Shown: one piece after another, positions 15,806 through 25,563 of the stretch
Numbering within the stretch: the first letter of the stretch is position 1
Layout of the letters: every line of letters begins with the position of its first letter
From: an uncultured Treponema sp.
GTDB taxonomy: Bacteria; Spirochaetota; Spirochaetia; Treponematales; Treponemataceae
DNA: 64,000 nucleotides
NCBI GenBank assembly: GCA_949299755.1
Contig: CASGBA010000008.1
Location: forward strand, 18,801-82,800
Direction of reading: 5' to 3'
The notes under the pieces: model-generated
The model's input: only the letters and a program-made list of their open reading frames with translations
Told to the model about the DNA's origin: nothing
Databases searched by the model: none
Program-made: the position numbers and the translations under genes

Positions 15806-16789
15806 TTACTCTATAATGCTTTGGTAAAGCTTTCTTAGTTCTGAAGTGACAGAAAGGACATCGTATTTTTTCGCATTAGCGATGCCATTATCAATTAATT
15901 TTTCCCTATACTTTTCGTCATTTATTATTTTAACAAAACCATCCCTCAATGACTGCACACTGTTTTCATCAACCTGACAATAACATTCCGGAGCGATTTC
16001 CTTAAAAATATCTATCGAACTACCCAATACAGGTCTTCCAACTTTATTCGCTTCGATCAATGGCATTCCGAAGCCTTCTTTTGATGAAGGGAAACTTACG
16101 ATGTCGCAGCTGGAATACAAGGAAATAACATCCTGAAAAGGAATATCAACATAATTTTCATACTCTATCTTGTTTTCTGCCAGCAACTCTTTTTCTTCTT
16201 GATTTAAAATGCCGACAATAATTATTTTACACTCAATGCCTTTTAATGCCCTAAGAACATTTGGCAAGTTTTTCCTAGGCGCAGTCCCAATATGAAGTAT
16301 CACAGGTTTTTTTGTATCAAATTCCTTATAAGAGAATCCTATATTTTCATTCAAAGGATTGGGGATAACAACAATCTTCTTTCTATATTTCCTGCAATAT
16401 CCTACCATATCATTAGCCGTCACGGAAGATATGCAAATCAATTTTTTTATAAACAAATACGGCATATCCATATTAAAAAACTTAAACATAATTGTCTTAA
16501 TCCGGCTTCGCCTCAATTTCAGCGTAAAAACATCATGACAGGTGATGACAGCATTCCTAACAAATGGAGCTATATAGGCATCGCTCATTGTAAAAATATG
16601 GAACAAGTCTGCCTTTATTTTCCTGACATACTTTATATTTTTAACCATATCGAATGGATCCGATGAATAGCATGGCAATTCATATACCGTTAATTCCGGC
16701 ATATTCCGCTCCAAAGAACGGGCCAGTTCTTCCATGGAGTTTTCACCTGGGAATTTTTTCCTTAATATGAGGGCAATTTTCATGTTCAT
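15806..16789 (-). CDS. Family 4 glycosyltransferase
   Basis: A 327-residue GT-B transferase with His-Ile-Gly-Thr-Ala-Pro-Arg-Lys-Asn at the start of the second domain and Phe-Pro-Ser-Ser-Lys-Glu-Gly-Phe-Gly-Met-Pro-Leu-Ile-Glu-Ala at the donor site, typical of mannosyl- or glucosyl-type GT4 enzymes. The start overlaps the stop of the GT2 gene upstream as ATGA, so the two are translationally coupled. Sugar specificity cannot be read. Confidence 0.85.
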   Translation of the reverse strand: MNMKIALILRKKFPGENSMEELARSLERNMPELTVYELPCYSSDPFDMVKNIKYVRKIKADLFHIFTMSDAYIAPFVRNAVITCHDVFTLKLRRSRIKTIMFKFFNMDMPYLFIKKLICISSVTANDMVGYCRKYRKKIVVIPNPLNENIGFSYKEFDTKKPVILHIGTAPRKNLPNVLRALKGIECKIIIVGILNQEEKELLAENKIEYENYVDIPFQDVISLYSSCDIVSFPSSKEGFGMPLIEANKVGRPVLGSSIDIFKEIAPECYCQVDENSVQSLRDGFVKIINDEKYREKLIDNGIANAKKYDVLSVTSELRKLYQSIIE

Positions 16790-17682
16790 CCTTTTAAGTG
16801 AGTAATACTTATTCTTACGAACGGATTCAGCCTGTCAAGAAAAATCAAGAACCGCAACAACCTGGCTTTCATGTGAAGGTTTTTTCTAGAATAATATACG
16901 GCAGAATCCTGCATGAAAACATCAGCGGCATTAACCACGGAGAACTTTTTATCCAGCTTTCTTGTCAGATGCTGTATTTTTGGCCCGGAGATTATAATAC
17001 GTTTCAGCCCCTTTTCCTTTAACCTCAATTCCAAATCAGTCTCTTCATAATACATAAAGAAATTTTCATCAAAAGCCGCACATGAGTCATTGCGCAAAAA
17101 CAAATCTGCGCCGGTGACATACCCATCTTGTTCTCCGACCTTTACGGTAACGCTGGATGATTTTTTCTTCCTGAGTTTTTGGTATACATTCCCCAAGCGC
17201 AGCAGGCAAACAACTGTTTTTATAAAATGGAATTTTATTTGGTGCAGTACTCCCGAACATAAAAACTTATAATCAGGAAAATCGCCTCCGGAGTGCATTG
17301 TCTGCATTTTTTCATCAAGGAGCACTCCTCCCAGCGCTCCGATCCTCTCTTTCTCAGGGGATTCTTCCCAATAGTCAAAAAACATCTTTACCGCATTGTT
17401 CAAAAGCACAGTATCGCTGTTGAGATAAAACACATACTTCCCTTTCGCAATCTTCAAACCCCGGTTATTTGCCACACCGAATCCAAGATTGGCGTTGTTT
17501 TCAATTAGAATAACTTGGGGGAACACAGATTTTATCATTTCTATTGAGCCGTCACTGCTGCCGTTATCAGAGACAATCACTTCAAAATCGATTTCTTTTG
17601 TCTGCTCGAACACAGACCCGAGGCAATTACGGGTAAGCTGACATGTGTTGTAACTTACGATTATTATTGAGACATCCATCAT
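16786..17682 (-). CDS. Family 2 glycosyltransferase, rhamnosyl/galactofuranosyl type
   Basis: A 298-residue GT-A enzyme: Ser-Ile-Ile-Ile-Val-Ser-Tyr-Asn-Thr at the start, Val-Ser-Asp-Asn-Gly-Ser-Ser-Asp-Gly-Ser at about 36-45, Leu-Asn-Ser-Asp-Thr metal site, Gly-Ala-Asp-Leu-Phe-Leu-Arg and Tyr-Glu-Glu-Thr-Asp-Leu near the end. This pattern (WcaA/RfbN-like) is common among rhamnosyl- and galactofuranosyltransferases. With a UDP-galactopyranose mutase two genes upstream, galactofuranose is one possible donor. Confidence 0.85.
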   Translation of the reverse strand: MMDVSIIIVSYNTCQLTRNCLGSVFEQTKEIDFEVIVSDNGSSDGSIEMIKSVFPQVILIENNANLGFGVANNRGLKIAKGKYVFYLNSDTVLLNNAVKMFFDYWEESPEKERIGALGGVLLDEKMQTMHSGGDFPDYKFLCSGVLHQIKFHFIKTVVCLLRLGNVYQKLRKKKSSSVTVKVGEQDGYVTGADLFLRNDSCAAFDENFFMYYEETDLELRLKEKGLKRIIISGPKIQHLTRKLDKKFSVVNAADVFMQDSAVYYSRKNLHMKARLLRFLIFLDRLNPFVRISITHLKG

Positions 17683-17713
17683 TTGAACCTGACTAACAAT
17701 TCAAAACATTGTT

Positions 17714-18634
17714 TTAATTGCCGGCAATGATGCATTGATAACGCTTTGAAGAAAACGGTATCGGACTACGGAGCATGAAAAAAGACAAAGAATTATGCAA
17801 TGCATGGATAAAATTTTTTACAGGTGCATTCTTGTTTCCGCAGAATTCATATATATTCAAAAACTTTATGTCACTTTCATTATAATCCAACCAAACATTG
17901 AATAAACGTTCCGCCATATAACCGAATACACGCATTTGGATCTGATTATAGCTGGATATGTTTACCTGTTTTTCCACCTGGGAAAGTATTCTGAAAAGCC
18001 ATTCACAATAACTTTCAAATTTACCGATATCCATGACAGTCATATTATACGGAGAGAGCTTATTCCCATTTAATATTATATTATAAAAACTTCTGTCATA
18101 TTCCGGACAAACACCATGTATAACTCTCTGCAAAATCCGCATATCATCACTTATATGGCATATACAATAATCCACAAAGAGAGACCACGGATAATTTTTC
18201 TTTCTTGAAACAACGACTCCATTCTTCCTCAAGATATGCATCATCTTATTTTTGTTTAAACTGTAATTTTTAATCTCGCATTCATTTTTTCTTATAGCGC
18301 TGTCAAAATAATTTTTTTTGTCAAAGCTGAAATACCTTCTGTAATGGTTTATCCCTATGTATTTCAAATCTGGATATAGTTTTTTTATATTCTTCCAAGC
18401 CCAATACACAGCCGTCAACTCACAAAAACTTTTATTTTTTGCACTGATATTGTCACAAGGCTGTCCATTGACTTGATCATCCCTTTGTATTTTCAAATCC
18501 ACATCAGAAATGGCAGCGCCAACCTGTATAGGCAAAAAAAATCCATCAGGGTCAAAAGGCAACTCACATGGCTTATGGCAACATATTAAGATTTTTAATT
18601 TTGAGTTGTTGATTTCTTCACTTAATTTTTTCAC
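17714..18634 (-). CDS. DUF4422 glycosyltransferase
   Basis: A 306-residue protein of the DUF4422 family, recognised from Lys-Ile-Leu-Ile-Cys-Cys-His-Lys-Pro at the N-terminus, Leu-Thr-Ala-Val-Tyr-Trp-Ala-Trp-Lys-Asn, Gly-Ile-Asn-His-Tyr-Arg-Arg-Tyr-Phe, and Leu-Phe-Arg-Ile-Leu near the end. Members sit in capsule and O-antigen loci and several transfer hexoses; the family often appears beside UDP-galactopyranose mutase, as here, where the two genes overlap by 17 bases. A galactofuranosyl role is inference from that pairing. Confidence 0.8.
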   Translation of the reverse strand: MKKLSEEINNSKLKILICCHKPCELPFDPDGFFLPIQVGAAISDVDLKIQRDDQVNGQPCDNISAKNKSFCELTAVYWAWKNIKKLYPDLKYIGINHYRRYFSFDKKNYFDSAIRKNECEIKNYSLNKNKMMHILRKNGVVVSRKKNYPWSLFVDYCICHISDDMRILQRVIHGVCPEYDRSFYNIILNGNKLSPYNMTVMDIGKFESYCEWLFRILSQVEKQVNISSYNQIQMRVFGYMAERLFNVWLDYNESDIKFLNIYEFCGNKNAPVKNFIHALHNSLSFFMLRSPIPFSSKRYQCIIAGN

Positions 18635-19730
18635 TATCTTTTAACGCCTTTTCAATTACATCATCCATATCATAATACCGGTACTCTGCAAGACGCCCGC
18701 CAAACATTACGTTTGTCTCTTGATTCGCCATTTCTTTATATTTTTGATACAAACTTGTATTTTTTTTATCATTCACCGGATAAAAGGGTTCACTTCCTTC
18801 ATGCCACTCTGCAGAATATTCTTTCGATATTACGGTTTTATTACTTTCCCATGCCGGATTCTCAGGTTCAAAATGCTTGTGCTCGATTACTCTTGTATAT
18901 GGCTCTGTGTGAGATGTATAATTGACAACAGCATTGCCCTGATAATTTTGACATTCAAGCACTTCTGTTTCAAATCGTACCGTTCTATATTCAAGTTTAC
19001 CAAGACAATAACTATAAAATTCATCAATTTTGCCTGTAAAGACTATATTATCTGCAACAGAATTCCAGTAATCTCTGTTTTCAGAAAAATCAACATTTGT
19101 TTTTACTTCAATATTATCCAACAAGCCTTTTATCAATTTATTATATCCACCAATGGGTATTCCCTGATAAGAATCATTAAAATAATTATTATCAAAGGTG
19201 AATCGTACCGGTAATCGTTGTATGATAAAAGCAGGTAACTCTGAACATTTCCTTCCCCACTGTTTTTCTGTATAATCTTTTATCAGAATTTCATAAATAT
19301 CTTTCCCAACCAGAGAAATTGCCTGTTCTTCCAAGTTTGACGGATTTTTAATTCCGGATTCTTCCCGTTGTTTTGCTATAACAGCCATGGCTTCTGTCGG
19401 AGTTTTTACCCCCCATAACTGATAAAAAGTATTCATGTTAAAGGGCAGATTAAATAGCTTTCCCTTGTAGTTAGCTACAGGGCAATTGGTATACCGATTA
19501 AACTCTACAAACTTATGTACAAAATCCCACACTTCTTTATTTGAAGTATGAAAAATATGAGCACCGTAAGTATGGACATGTATTCCGTCTATATCGGTAC
19601 AATAAATGTTTCCTCCAATATGCTCTCTTTTCTCCAGTACTAAAACTCTTTTTTGAGCTTTATGAGCTTTATAGGCAAAAACACTACCGTATAAACCGGA
19701 ACCTACCACTAGGTAATCGTATGGTTTCAT
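18618..19730 (-). CDS. glf: UDP-galactopyranose mutase
   Basis: Flavoenzyme interconverting UDP-galactopyranose and UDP-galactofuranose, the donor for furanose residues in the surface polysaccharide. About 370 residues, the usual length. The FAD-binding Val-Val-Gly-Ser-Gly-Leu-Tyr-Gly-Ser lies at the N-terminus, Gly-Ala-His-Ile-Phe-His-Thr-Ser and Tyr-Thr-Glu-Lys-Gln-Trp-Gly are conserved, and Gly-Gly-Arg-Leu-Ala-Glu-Tyr-Arg-Tyr-Tyr-Asp-Met is the C-terminal signature. I prefer the ATG at 19730; a TTG six codons earlier is possible. A 290-base AT-rich gap lies upstream with no clear gene. Confidence 0.95.
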   Translation of the reverse strand: MKPYDYLVVGSGLYGSVFAYKAHKAQKRVLVLEKREHIGGNIYCTDIDGIHVHTYGAHIFHTSNKEVWDFVHKFVEFNRYTNCPVANYKGKLFNLPFNMNTFYQLWGVKTPTEAMAVIAKQREESGIKNPSNLEEQAISLVGKDIYEILIKDYTEKQWGRKCSELPAFIIQRLPVRFTFDNNYFNDSYQGIPIGGYNKLIKGLLDNIEVKTNVDFSENRDYWNSVADNIVFTGKIDEFYSYCLGKLEYRTVRFETEVLECQNYQGNAVVNYTSHTEPYTRVIEHKHFEPENPAWESNKTVISKEYSAEWHEGSEPFYPVNDKKNTSLYQKYKEMANQETNVMFGGRLAEYRYYDMDDVIEKALKDSEKIK

Positions 19731-20040
19731 CTTAACACTCGAATACAAACAATTTTTTTTTCATTTGTTGATTAGGTTATTGATAAGTTAAAAATAGCAC
19801 TAACTCCAATTACTATCCCACATATAATACGTTTATAAAAAATGTAAAATCTATCACTTTGTATTAAATATAAGCCCTGTGAATAAAGATAACTTCCCAA
19901 CTATTAAAATATTTTCATTAAGACATTTTAGATTTGAACTCAAAACCGTACCTAAATACTAGAAACACACAAATACACTTTTCAGCTATCTAGATGAAAT
20001 TAACGACTCCTGATATTTTCAATTCACTATAAAGTTTCTG

Positions 20041-21174
20041 CTATGATTTGATGCTACACGCCTTTATATATTTTATAAATTCTGAATTATTTAAATTATC
20101 CTCTAAAATATTTTTAATTCTTTCATAATCTATCTTCTGCTTAACAACATTAAAATCATCTTTTAATTGTCGCTCTTGTAAGTTTAAGTAGTTTAATAAT
20201 TCTATAAGTCTTGTATTTTGGCCAGCAAAGTTTCCGCTTTGATTAATATAGCAAAATTTTTTTCCATATATGATTGAAAATATTGTCCCATGGTATGAAT
20301 TTGTAAAAATATAAGTTGCTTTATTTATAAGTTCTAGAAATTGTGGAACTGTGGCATAAATCGAGCGATAAAATGTCTTTTTTTTCATCCAACTATTTCC
20401 ACGAACATATTTTACTGCTAAGTTATTTTGTCTTCCCCATGTTTTTAATTTATAAATAGAAAAATCTGTTGTATTATCCAATAAATATAACAATATAAAC
20501 GGCCTAGTGTCTTCTATTTCATTTTGTTGTAGACGTTGATAATCTGATTTACTCAAAAAAAATGTAGGATCCCTTTGAAGTACAGCATCGTCATATCCAA
20601 GCGATTTACATAAATCTACGCCAAACTTTTCCCTTACTGATACAAAATTAAATTTTTTAAGTAATTTTTGCATCGTTTCCCTATGGACTGGGTCTATTTT
20701 AGGAAAACCAAAAGACACCGCACATGAAATTCTCTTAATATCTTTACTTCCAAAATCTAAGAAGTAATAATACATCCGATTTTTTATTCTAGCTAGATCT
20801 TGTCCATAAAAATTCCATGGCTGATCTGACCCAACCACATATACATCCGCTAGAGGAGGTGTTTGATAAATTTGTTGATATGAGTGATACACATGATCAC
20901 TAAAATAAAAATACTTGTTACGAAAATCTTCAAAATGTCTTTTGTCGTTTATTTTTTTTCCCCATATTCTCCTAATTCCTTTTTTTAACAATAAAAATAA
21001 CTCACCTCTCCTTAATAACCTGCTAACTTCACTCTTCACAGCCCCCCGAAAATCATCCCGGATAAGATATGGTTCATGTCCCATTTTTTGTAAATATGTC
21101 TGCAAGGCATAGTATTGCAAAACAGTTCCATAATTATCATAAGTCTTCCAATATGTTACAATACCAATTCTCAT
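20041..21174 (-). CDS. Polysaccharide pyruvyl transferase family protein
   Basis: A 377-residue member of the CsaB/WcaK family, which transfers pyruvate from phosphoenolpyruvate to a sugar to form a ketal. Seen are Gly-Ile-Val-Thr-Tyr-Trp-Lys-Thr-Tyr-Asp-Asn-Tyr-Gly-Thr-Val-Leu-Gln, Val-Gly-Ser-Asp-Gln-Pro-Trp-Asn, and the C-terminal Thr-Asn-Ser-Tyr-His-Gly-Thr-Ile-Phe-Ser with the conserved His. The gene is very AT-rich, more so than the pigment operon. It is three bases from the ThDP enzyme gene upstream, so they share a transcript. Some family members act on other acceptors, so the ketal product is inference. Confidence 0.85.
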   Translation of the reverse strand: MRIGIVTYWKTYDNYGTVLQYYALQTYLQKMGHEPYLIRDDFRGAVKSEVSRLLRRGELFLLLKKGIRRIWGKKINDKRHFEDFRNKYFYFSDHVYHSYQQIYQTPPLADVYVVGSDQPWNFYGQDLARIKNRMYYYFLDFGSKDIKRISCAVSFGFPKIDPVHRETMQKLLKKFNFVSVREKFGVDLCKSLGYDDAVLQRDPTFFLSKSDYQRLQQNEIEDTRPFILLYLLDNTTDFSIYKLKTWGRQNNLAVKYVRGNSWMKKKTFYRSIYATVPQFLELINKATYIFTNSYHGTIFSIIYGKKFCYINQSGNFAGQNTRLIELLNYLNLQERQLKDDFNVVKQKIDYERIKNILEDNLNNSEFIKYIKACSIKS

Positions 21175-21176
21175 AT

Positions 21177-22922
21177 TTATTTCCCTATCACTTTTTTTAC
21201 TATTGTAGTACCTTTTGCTCCAAGGATTTCCTTTCCAGCTCGCTTTATTTTATCTTTGATAGTATCATTTAATCTTGTCATTGATAGAAGAGCCTCTTCA
21301 TCATCTTGTGAAAGAGTGAATACTTCAAGGAAAACAGGTTTTTCTGTCGGCTCTAATTGTAAAAAATAGTTGATAATGGTCTCAAAATCTTGCTTGGACG
21401 TTGCTCTCAAATATTCAAATCCACACGCTTCAACATAATTTTTGACCAAATCTTTATTCTTTTTAGAATAATGACCTTTTGCTGTATTAAAAGATCGAGG
21501 ATCGGGAAGATGTGATGCAATCGGAAACGACATTGGATATCCCATTTCCAATCCTTCATTATTATTAATCAATAATATCCTAAGATTGTTGCCTATATGT
21601 CTATTTCCCAAGCAATTCATATCATAAAAAAAAGCCAAATCACCTAAAAAACAAAAATGTAATTTTTGTTGATCAACAAGTGAAGATCCGATACAAGTTG
21701 AAAGACAGCCATCTATGCCAAATCCTCCGACATTCGATATACATTCTATACCGTCCGGAACCTCAAAAAAATTCCATGCGCGAAGACTGCTTAATATACC
21801 AAAATGAACACAAGAGGGACTTGGTAATAGTGGAGCAATACGAGATGCAAGCCAAATATATGAAAGAGGAATTTCAGACACATTATGTCTCAATTCCGCA
21901 AGTTCTTGTTTTATTTCCTCTAACAGTAAATTATGTTCTTTTGAACAAATTTTCAGCTTCATATCTCTAAAAAAATCTATCTCTTCCATTTCAAAAACTG
22001 CGGTTAATTTTCCAAAGCGGTCTTGTAATTCACCATCTGGAGAAACTCTCCAAACACAATCCGGTTTTAGACCTGCCAATGTACCATAGTCACCAGATAT
22101 TCCTCCAATATCAATCAACAAAGAGCAACTGAGCTTTTTCCCAGAAAATCCTGCTATAGAATAATTAACTTCATATTTACCTGTATAACAACTTGTTTTA
22201 TCACATAAAACGAAAGCATTACTGTTAGAACAAAACTCGTCTATAGCATCTATAAGTTTCGTTGACATTTTTGCATGTGAACCAATAAAAACTACAACAA
22301 GTCCTTCAAAAGTTATTAAATTCTGCGGGATATTATCATAGCTATAATACTTAATGCTTCTTACTTTGGGTAATTCTTTTACACTGAAATCAGGACAATA
22401 AATTTGCTGTAAATTAATATGAACAGGACCGCCTCCATGTCTTTTTAGAACAATCATCGCCTTGTTAACTAACTGTTCGCAATATTCAAAGTCTGTATCT
22501 GATTCAACGACTGGTAAATTTACACTCAAGTTTGCTACATCAACCGGAGGATTTCTTCGATCCGTAACCTGGGCTATTAAATTACCAATTTTATAATCTC
22601 TTTGAGAAGAAGTTATTGCAAGAATAGGAATTTTTCTATAATAAGCTTCTGTTAATGCAGGCATATAGTTTCTAGATGCTGTCGCACCGGTACAACTGAG
22701 TACAACAGGTTCACCTGTTTGCCATGACATTCCACAAGCCATATAAGCGGCAGAACGTTCGTCAACGCAAGAGTATATTTCAAAAAAGTCATCACTTTGG
22801 CAACTTGCTACAAAAGTCACATTCGTGTTTCCTGGGGAAGCAATAATCCGTTTTATTCCATTTTCTTTTAATAAAGCTATGATAATTTGAATATTTTTTT
22901 CTGCTGAATAATATTTGTTCAT
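21177..22922 (-). CDS. MenD-like thiamine-diphosphate enzyme
   Basis: A 581-residue ThDP enzyme most like MenD in layout: Val-Asp-Glu-Arg-Ser-Ala-Ala-Tyr-Met-Ala with the activating Glu in the N-terminal domain, and the ThDP/Mg motif Gly-Asp-Leu-Ala-Phe-Phe-Tyr-Asp to Ile-Asn-Asn-Asn-Glu-Gly in the C-terminal domain. No other menaquinone gene is near, and it sits in a polysaccharide locus with an SDR. ThDP enzymes such as YerE make branched-chain sugars in similar loci, so a role in an unusual sugar or acyl group is plausible. A good SD (GAGGAGG) precedes the ATG. Confidence 0.75.
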   Translation of the reverse strand: MNKYYSAEKNIQIIIALLKENGIKRIIASPGNTNVTFVASCQSDDFFEIYSCVDERSAAYMACGMSWQTGEPVVLSCTGATASRNYMPALTEAYYRKIPILAITSSQRDYKIGNLIAQVTDRRNPPVDVANLSVNLPVVESDTDFEYCEQLVNKAMIVLKRHGGGPVHINLQQIYCPDFSVKELPKVRSIKYYSYDNIPQNLITFEGLVVVFIGSHAKMSTKLIDAIDEFCSNSNAFVLCDKTSCYTGKYEVNYSIAGFSGKKLSCSLLIDIGGISGDYGTLAGLKPDCVWRVSPDGELQDRFGKLTAVFEMEEIDFFRDMKLKICSKEHNLLLEEIKQELAELRHNVSEIPLSYIWLASRIAPLLPSPSCVHFGILSSLRAWNFFEVPDGIECISNVGGFGIDGCLSTCIGSSLVDQQKLHFCFLGDLAFFYDMNCLGNRHIGNNLRILLINNNEGLEMGYPMSFPIASHLPDPRSFNTAKGHYSKKNKDLVKNYVEACGFEYLRATSKQDFETIINYFLQLEPTEKPVFLEVFTLSQDDEEALLSMTRLNDTIKDKIKRAGKEILGAKGTTIVKKVIGK

Positions 22923-23013
22923 GAAAACCTCCTCTAAATTTTCGTTTTAAAATCCATATGTAAAACATCTCAATAGCAGATGGCGGAAATATCTTATATT
23001 CCTGTTCGTTGGT

Positions 23014-23889
23014 CTAAAAAACAAAATCATATGACATATCATCATATGTCGTTAGTCCGGCACCACCGGTGACATACACGATATCGCCAACTACCATTCG
23101 CCCCAAGTTACTCACAAGTACAACTGCCATATTTGCAATCTCTTCTGCTGTGGCATACCTTCCTGCGGGATTGTTTTTCAACTCTAAGCCGTCATAATCA
23201 TCATGAATAAGCATTTCTGTCGCCGTCGGCCCAGGTGCCAGACCATTTACTACAATATTATATGGAATTAGTGTCTTTGCCATGCCAAGTGTTAAACCTC
23301 TAAGCCCCCATTTTGATAAGGTATACGGAGATACTGCCGGACGCAAACTTGACGAAGAACAAATATTTAATATATTGCCCGCAATATTCTGCTTAATCAT
23401 ATATTTTGCCACGATTTCAGAAAGTAATGCCGGCGCTTTGAGATTTGTTTCAAGAGTCTTATCAAAGCCTTCATTTTCAAAATTACCAAAATTTCCCCCT
23501 GCAATCACCCCGGCATTATTAATCAAAATATCTACCTGTCCGCAAAGACTAACTGCTTCTGCAAATTGTTTCTCAAACGATGCTGTATCAGTATTATCCA
23601 ACACAACGCCAAAAGCTTTTCCTGACTCTGTTTGAATACTATTCAATTTTTCAACAGCTTTTTTTACTCCATTTGCAGACCTGCCAGTAATGACGACACG
23701 AGCGCCATTTTTCAAGAAAGTTGTCGCAATAGCATATCCAATACCACGTGTACCGCCTGTAATTAATGCATTTCTTCCCTTTAACAACTCAGAATGCAAC
23801 ACTGGTATGTATACAGCTTCTTTCTTTTTCATAGAACGAATGAGTTTTGTTTTAAGGCTTCTAATTTTACGATACATAAATCTAAGCAC
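23014..23889 (-). CDS. Short-chain dehydrogenase/reductase
   Basis: A 291-residue SDR. The NAD(P)-binding Thr-Gly-Gly-Thr-Arg-Gly-Ile-Gly, the Asn-Asn-Ala-Gly motif, and catalytic Ser plus Tyr-Thr-Leu-Ser-Lys are all present, so it should be active. About 35 extra N-terminal basic residues precede the fold. It starts with GTG immediately after the flippase stop, with AAGGA eight bases upstream; an ATG four codons later is possible. Together with the neighbouring MenD-like enzyme it may form and reduce a keto group on an activated sugar. Confidence 0.85.
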   Translation of the reverse strand: MLRFMYRKIRSLKTKLIRSMKKKEAVYIPVLHSELLKGRNALITGGTRGIGYAIATTFLKNGARVVITGRSANGVKKAVEKLNSIQTESGKAFGVVLDNTDTASFEKQFAEAVSLCGQVDILINNAGVIAGGNFGNFENEGFDKTLETNLKAPALLSEIVAKYMIKQNIAGNILNICSSSSLRPAVSPYTLSKWGLRGLTLGMAKTLIPYNIVVNGLAPGPTATEMLIHDDYDGLELKNNPAGRYATAEEIANMAVVLVSNLGRMVVGDIVYVTGGAGLTTYDDMSYDFVF

Positions 23890-25461
23890 TTATTTTTTCC
23901 TTACTTTTAATCTTGCTAAGAGTTTTATTTTTATTTCCCGACTAATACCAACCGCAAACATACATATCGATGACAGTAATACAGATACCACACATACAGC
24001 ACACAAAGAAATAAAATTTTGCGGCAGTATCTGATTAATCAATACCGTCGGTACAGCGGAACAAATTGATATAATACCAACAGGTATTATTACCTTGAAC
24101 GCGAACGCCCGCAGCGGAAGTCCTGTCTGTCTATTTACAATCATAAGCCGCGCAAAAAACATCAGTATCACCAACACAATTGCCGCTGTAAATACCGATT
24201 CCGGCCCCCCGTTAAAAAACTTCAGCCAGATATACGAGCCCGCAAACATACACAGTTGCAGACTTCCAAGAACCAGCTCGTATACTTTCACCTTGCCGCT
24301 TGCCCGTGCAGCTGTCATAAGTGGTAAACTTACTGAAGTAATCAACACTTCTACTACAGACAGCTGTGTAAACAGCACCACATATTTAGGAAGATTTTTT
24401 AGCCACAGCGTCAGAACATATTCCATTCGCAGATACAGCGGCAACGCAAAAATCCACATCAAAAAAAAGGTAATCTTGCACCCACTGAAAATCAACGCAT
24501 ATACCGCTTCTTTTTTTCCCCCAGCGTATTCTTTTACTATAGGCGCATACAGACTTGTATTAAAATTACTTGAAAATACATTCAGCGCATTTGTCACTTG
24601 AGTAGAAACACTTCTGGCTGCGACAACAGCAGGGGTAAAAAACTGATTTACCAGAATTGTTATTGCCTGTGTCCGCACCATAGAAGTAAAGGTGCCAAAC
24701 AGAGACCAGCCGGTAAATCCGCAAATTTCCCAAAGTTTGTCTTTATCCCACACTAAGCGGAAGCGACACTCTGAATAATGTTTTTTACAGTATCCTCTAT
24801 ACAACCCTGTATTTATACAGGCTACGATCAGTAACAGTCCACCATACACAATCAACTTGTCGTAGGGCAAAGCCTGTAACACAAAAACTATCCCCAATTT
24901 TAGAGCTGTCTCAACGATACTCACATAGGCATACACGTTCATATTTTCATGAGCGATAATCGATGCCATGTAAGGTGTGGTCAGCAGAGTTACCATAAAA
25001 GACAGTATGGCAAATTGATATATCCATCGGGCTGCCATCATACGCGCTGTAGGTATGACCAGCTTTGTGTTTACAAACCATAAGCCCACTGTCTCAGCGA
25101 GCACCACAATAATCAGCGCAAGAAGCACATAGATAGTCATGGTCACGCTGAATACTTTCTGTAAACCTTCTTCGTTTCCCCGCCCCATCTCAAAGGCAAA
25201 GTATCGCTGGCTCGCGGTAGCCATGGCTCCGGAAAGAAAGCTGAACATGGTGACAACACCCGCCACCACGTTGTAAATGCCGTAATCCTCCGCGCCCAAT
25301 GTGTTCAGTACCACCCGCACTGTATACAGACTTACCAGCAGTATCAGAATCTGCCTGAAGTACAGCATGAGGGTGTTTTTCGCGATGCGCTTTGTGCTAC
25401 TCTGATATGTTGTGTCCTGTCCCGAATTATCAGACCCGGAATGACTTGGTTCCTGATTCAT
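23890..25461 (-). CDS. Polysaccharide flippase (Wzx/MATE-like)
   Basis: First gene of the polysaccharide locus; about 523 residues with 12-14 membrane helices. The N-terminal Leu-Tyr-Thr-Val-Arg-Val-Val-Leu-Asn-Thr-Leu-Gly-Ala-Glu-Asp-Tyr-Gly-Ile-Tyr is typical of O-unit and capsule flippases. It would turn the undecaprenyl-linked repeat unit across the inner membrane. I chose the ATG at 25461 from family length; no SD is visible, and the frame stays open upstream to 25563 with residues unlike the family. A short ATTGCT-type hexamer repeat immediately precedes the ATG. Confidence 0.85.
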   Translation of the reverse strand: MNQEPSHSGSDNSGQDTTYQSSTKRIAKNTLMLYFRQILILLVSLYTVRVVLNTLGAEDYGIYNVVAGVVTMFSFLSGAMATASQRYFAFEMGRGNEEGLQKVFSVTMTIYVLLALIIVVLAETVGLWFVNTKLVIPTARMMAARWIYQFAILSFMVTLLTTPYMASIIAHENMNVYAYVSIVETALKLGIVFVLQALPYDKLIVYGGLLLIVACINTGLYRGYCKKHYSECRFRLVWDKDKLWEICGFTGWSLFGTFTSMVRTQAITILVNQFFTPAVVAARSVSTQVTNALNVFSSNFNTSLYAPIVKEYAGGKKEAVYALIFSGCKITFFLMWIFALPLYLRMEYVLTLWLKNLPKYVVLFTQLSVVEVLITSVSLPLMTAARASGKVKVYELVLGSLQLCMFAGSYIWLKFFNGGPESVFTAAIVLVILMFFARLMIVNRQTGLPLRAFAFKVIIPVGIISICSAVPTVLINQILPQNFISLCAVCVVSVLLSSICMFAVGISREIKIKLLARLKVRKK

Positions 25462-25563
25462 AGCAATAGCGATAGCAATAAAAGCAGAGGTTAAAGGAAT
25501 GAAAATAAATGGGGACGTGTATTCCAGATTATCTACGGGGAAGCACCACAGCTTCCATTCCAC

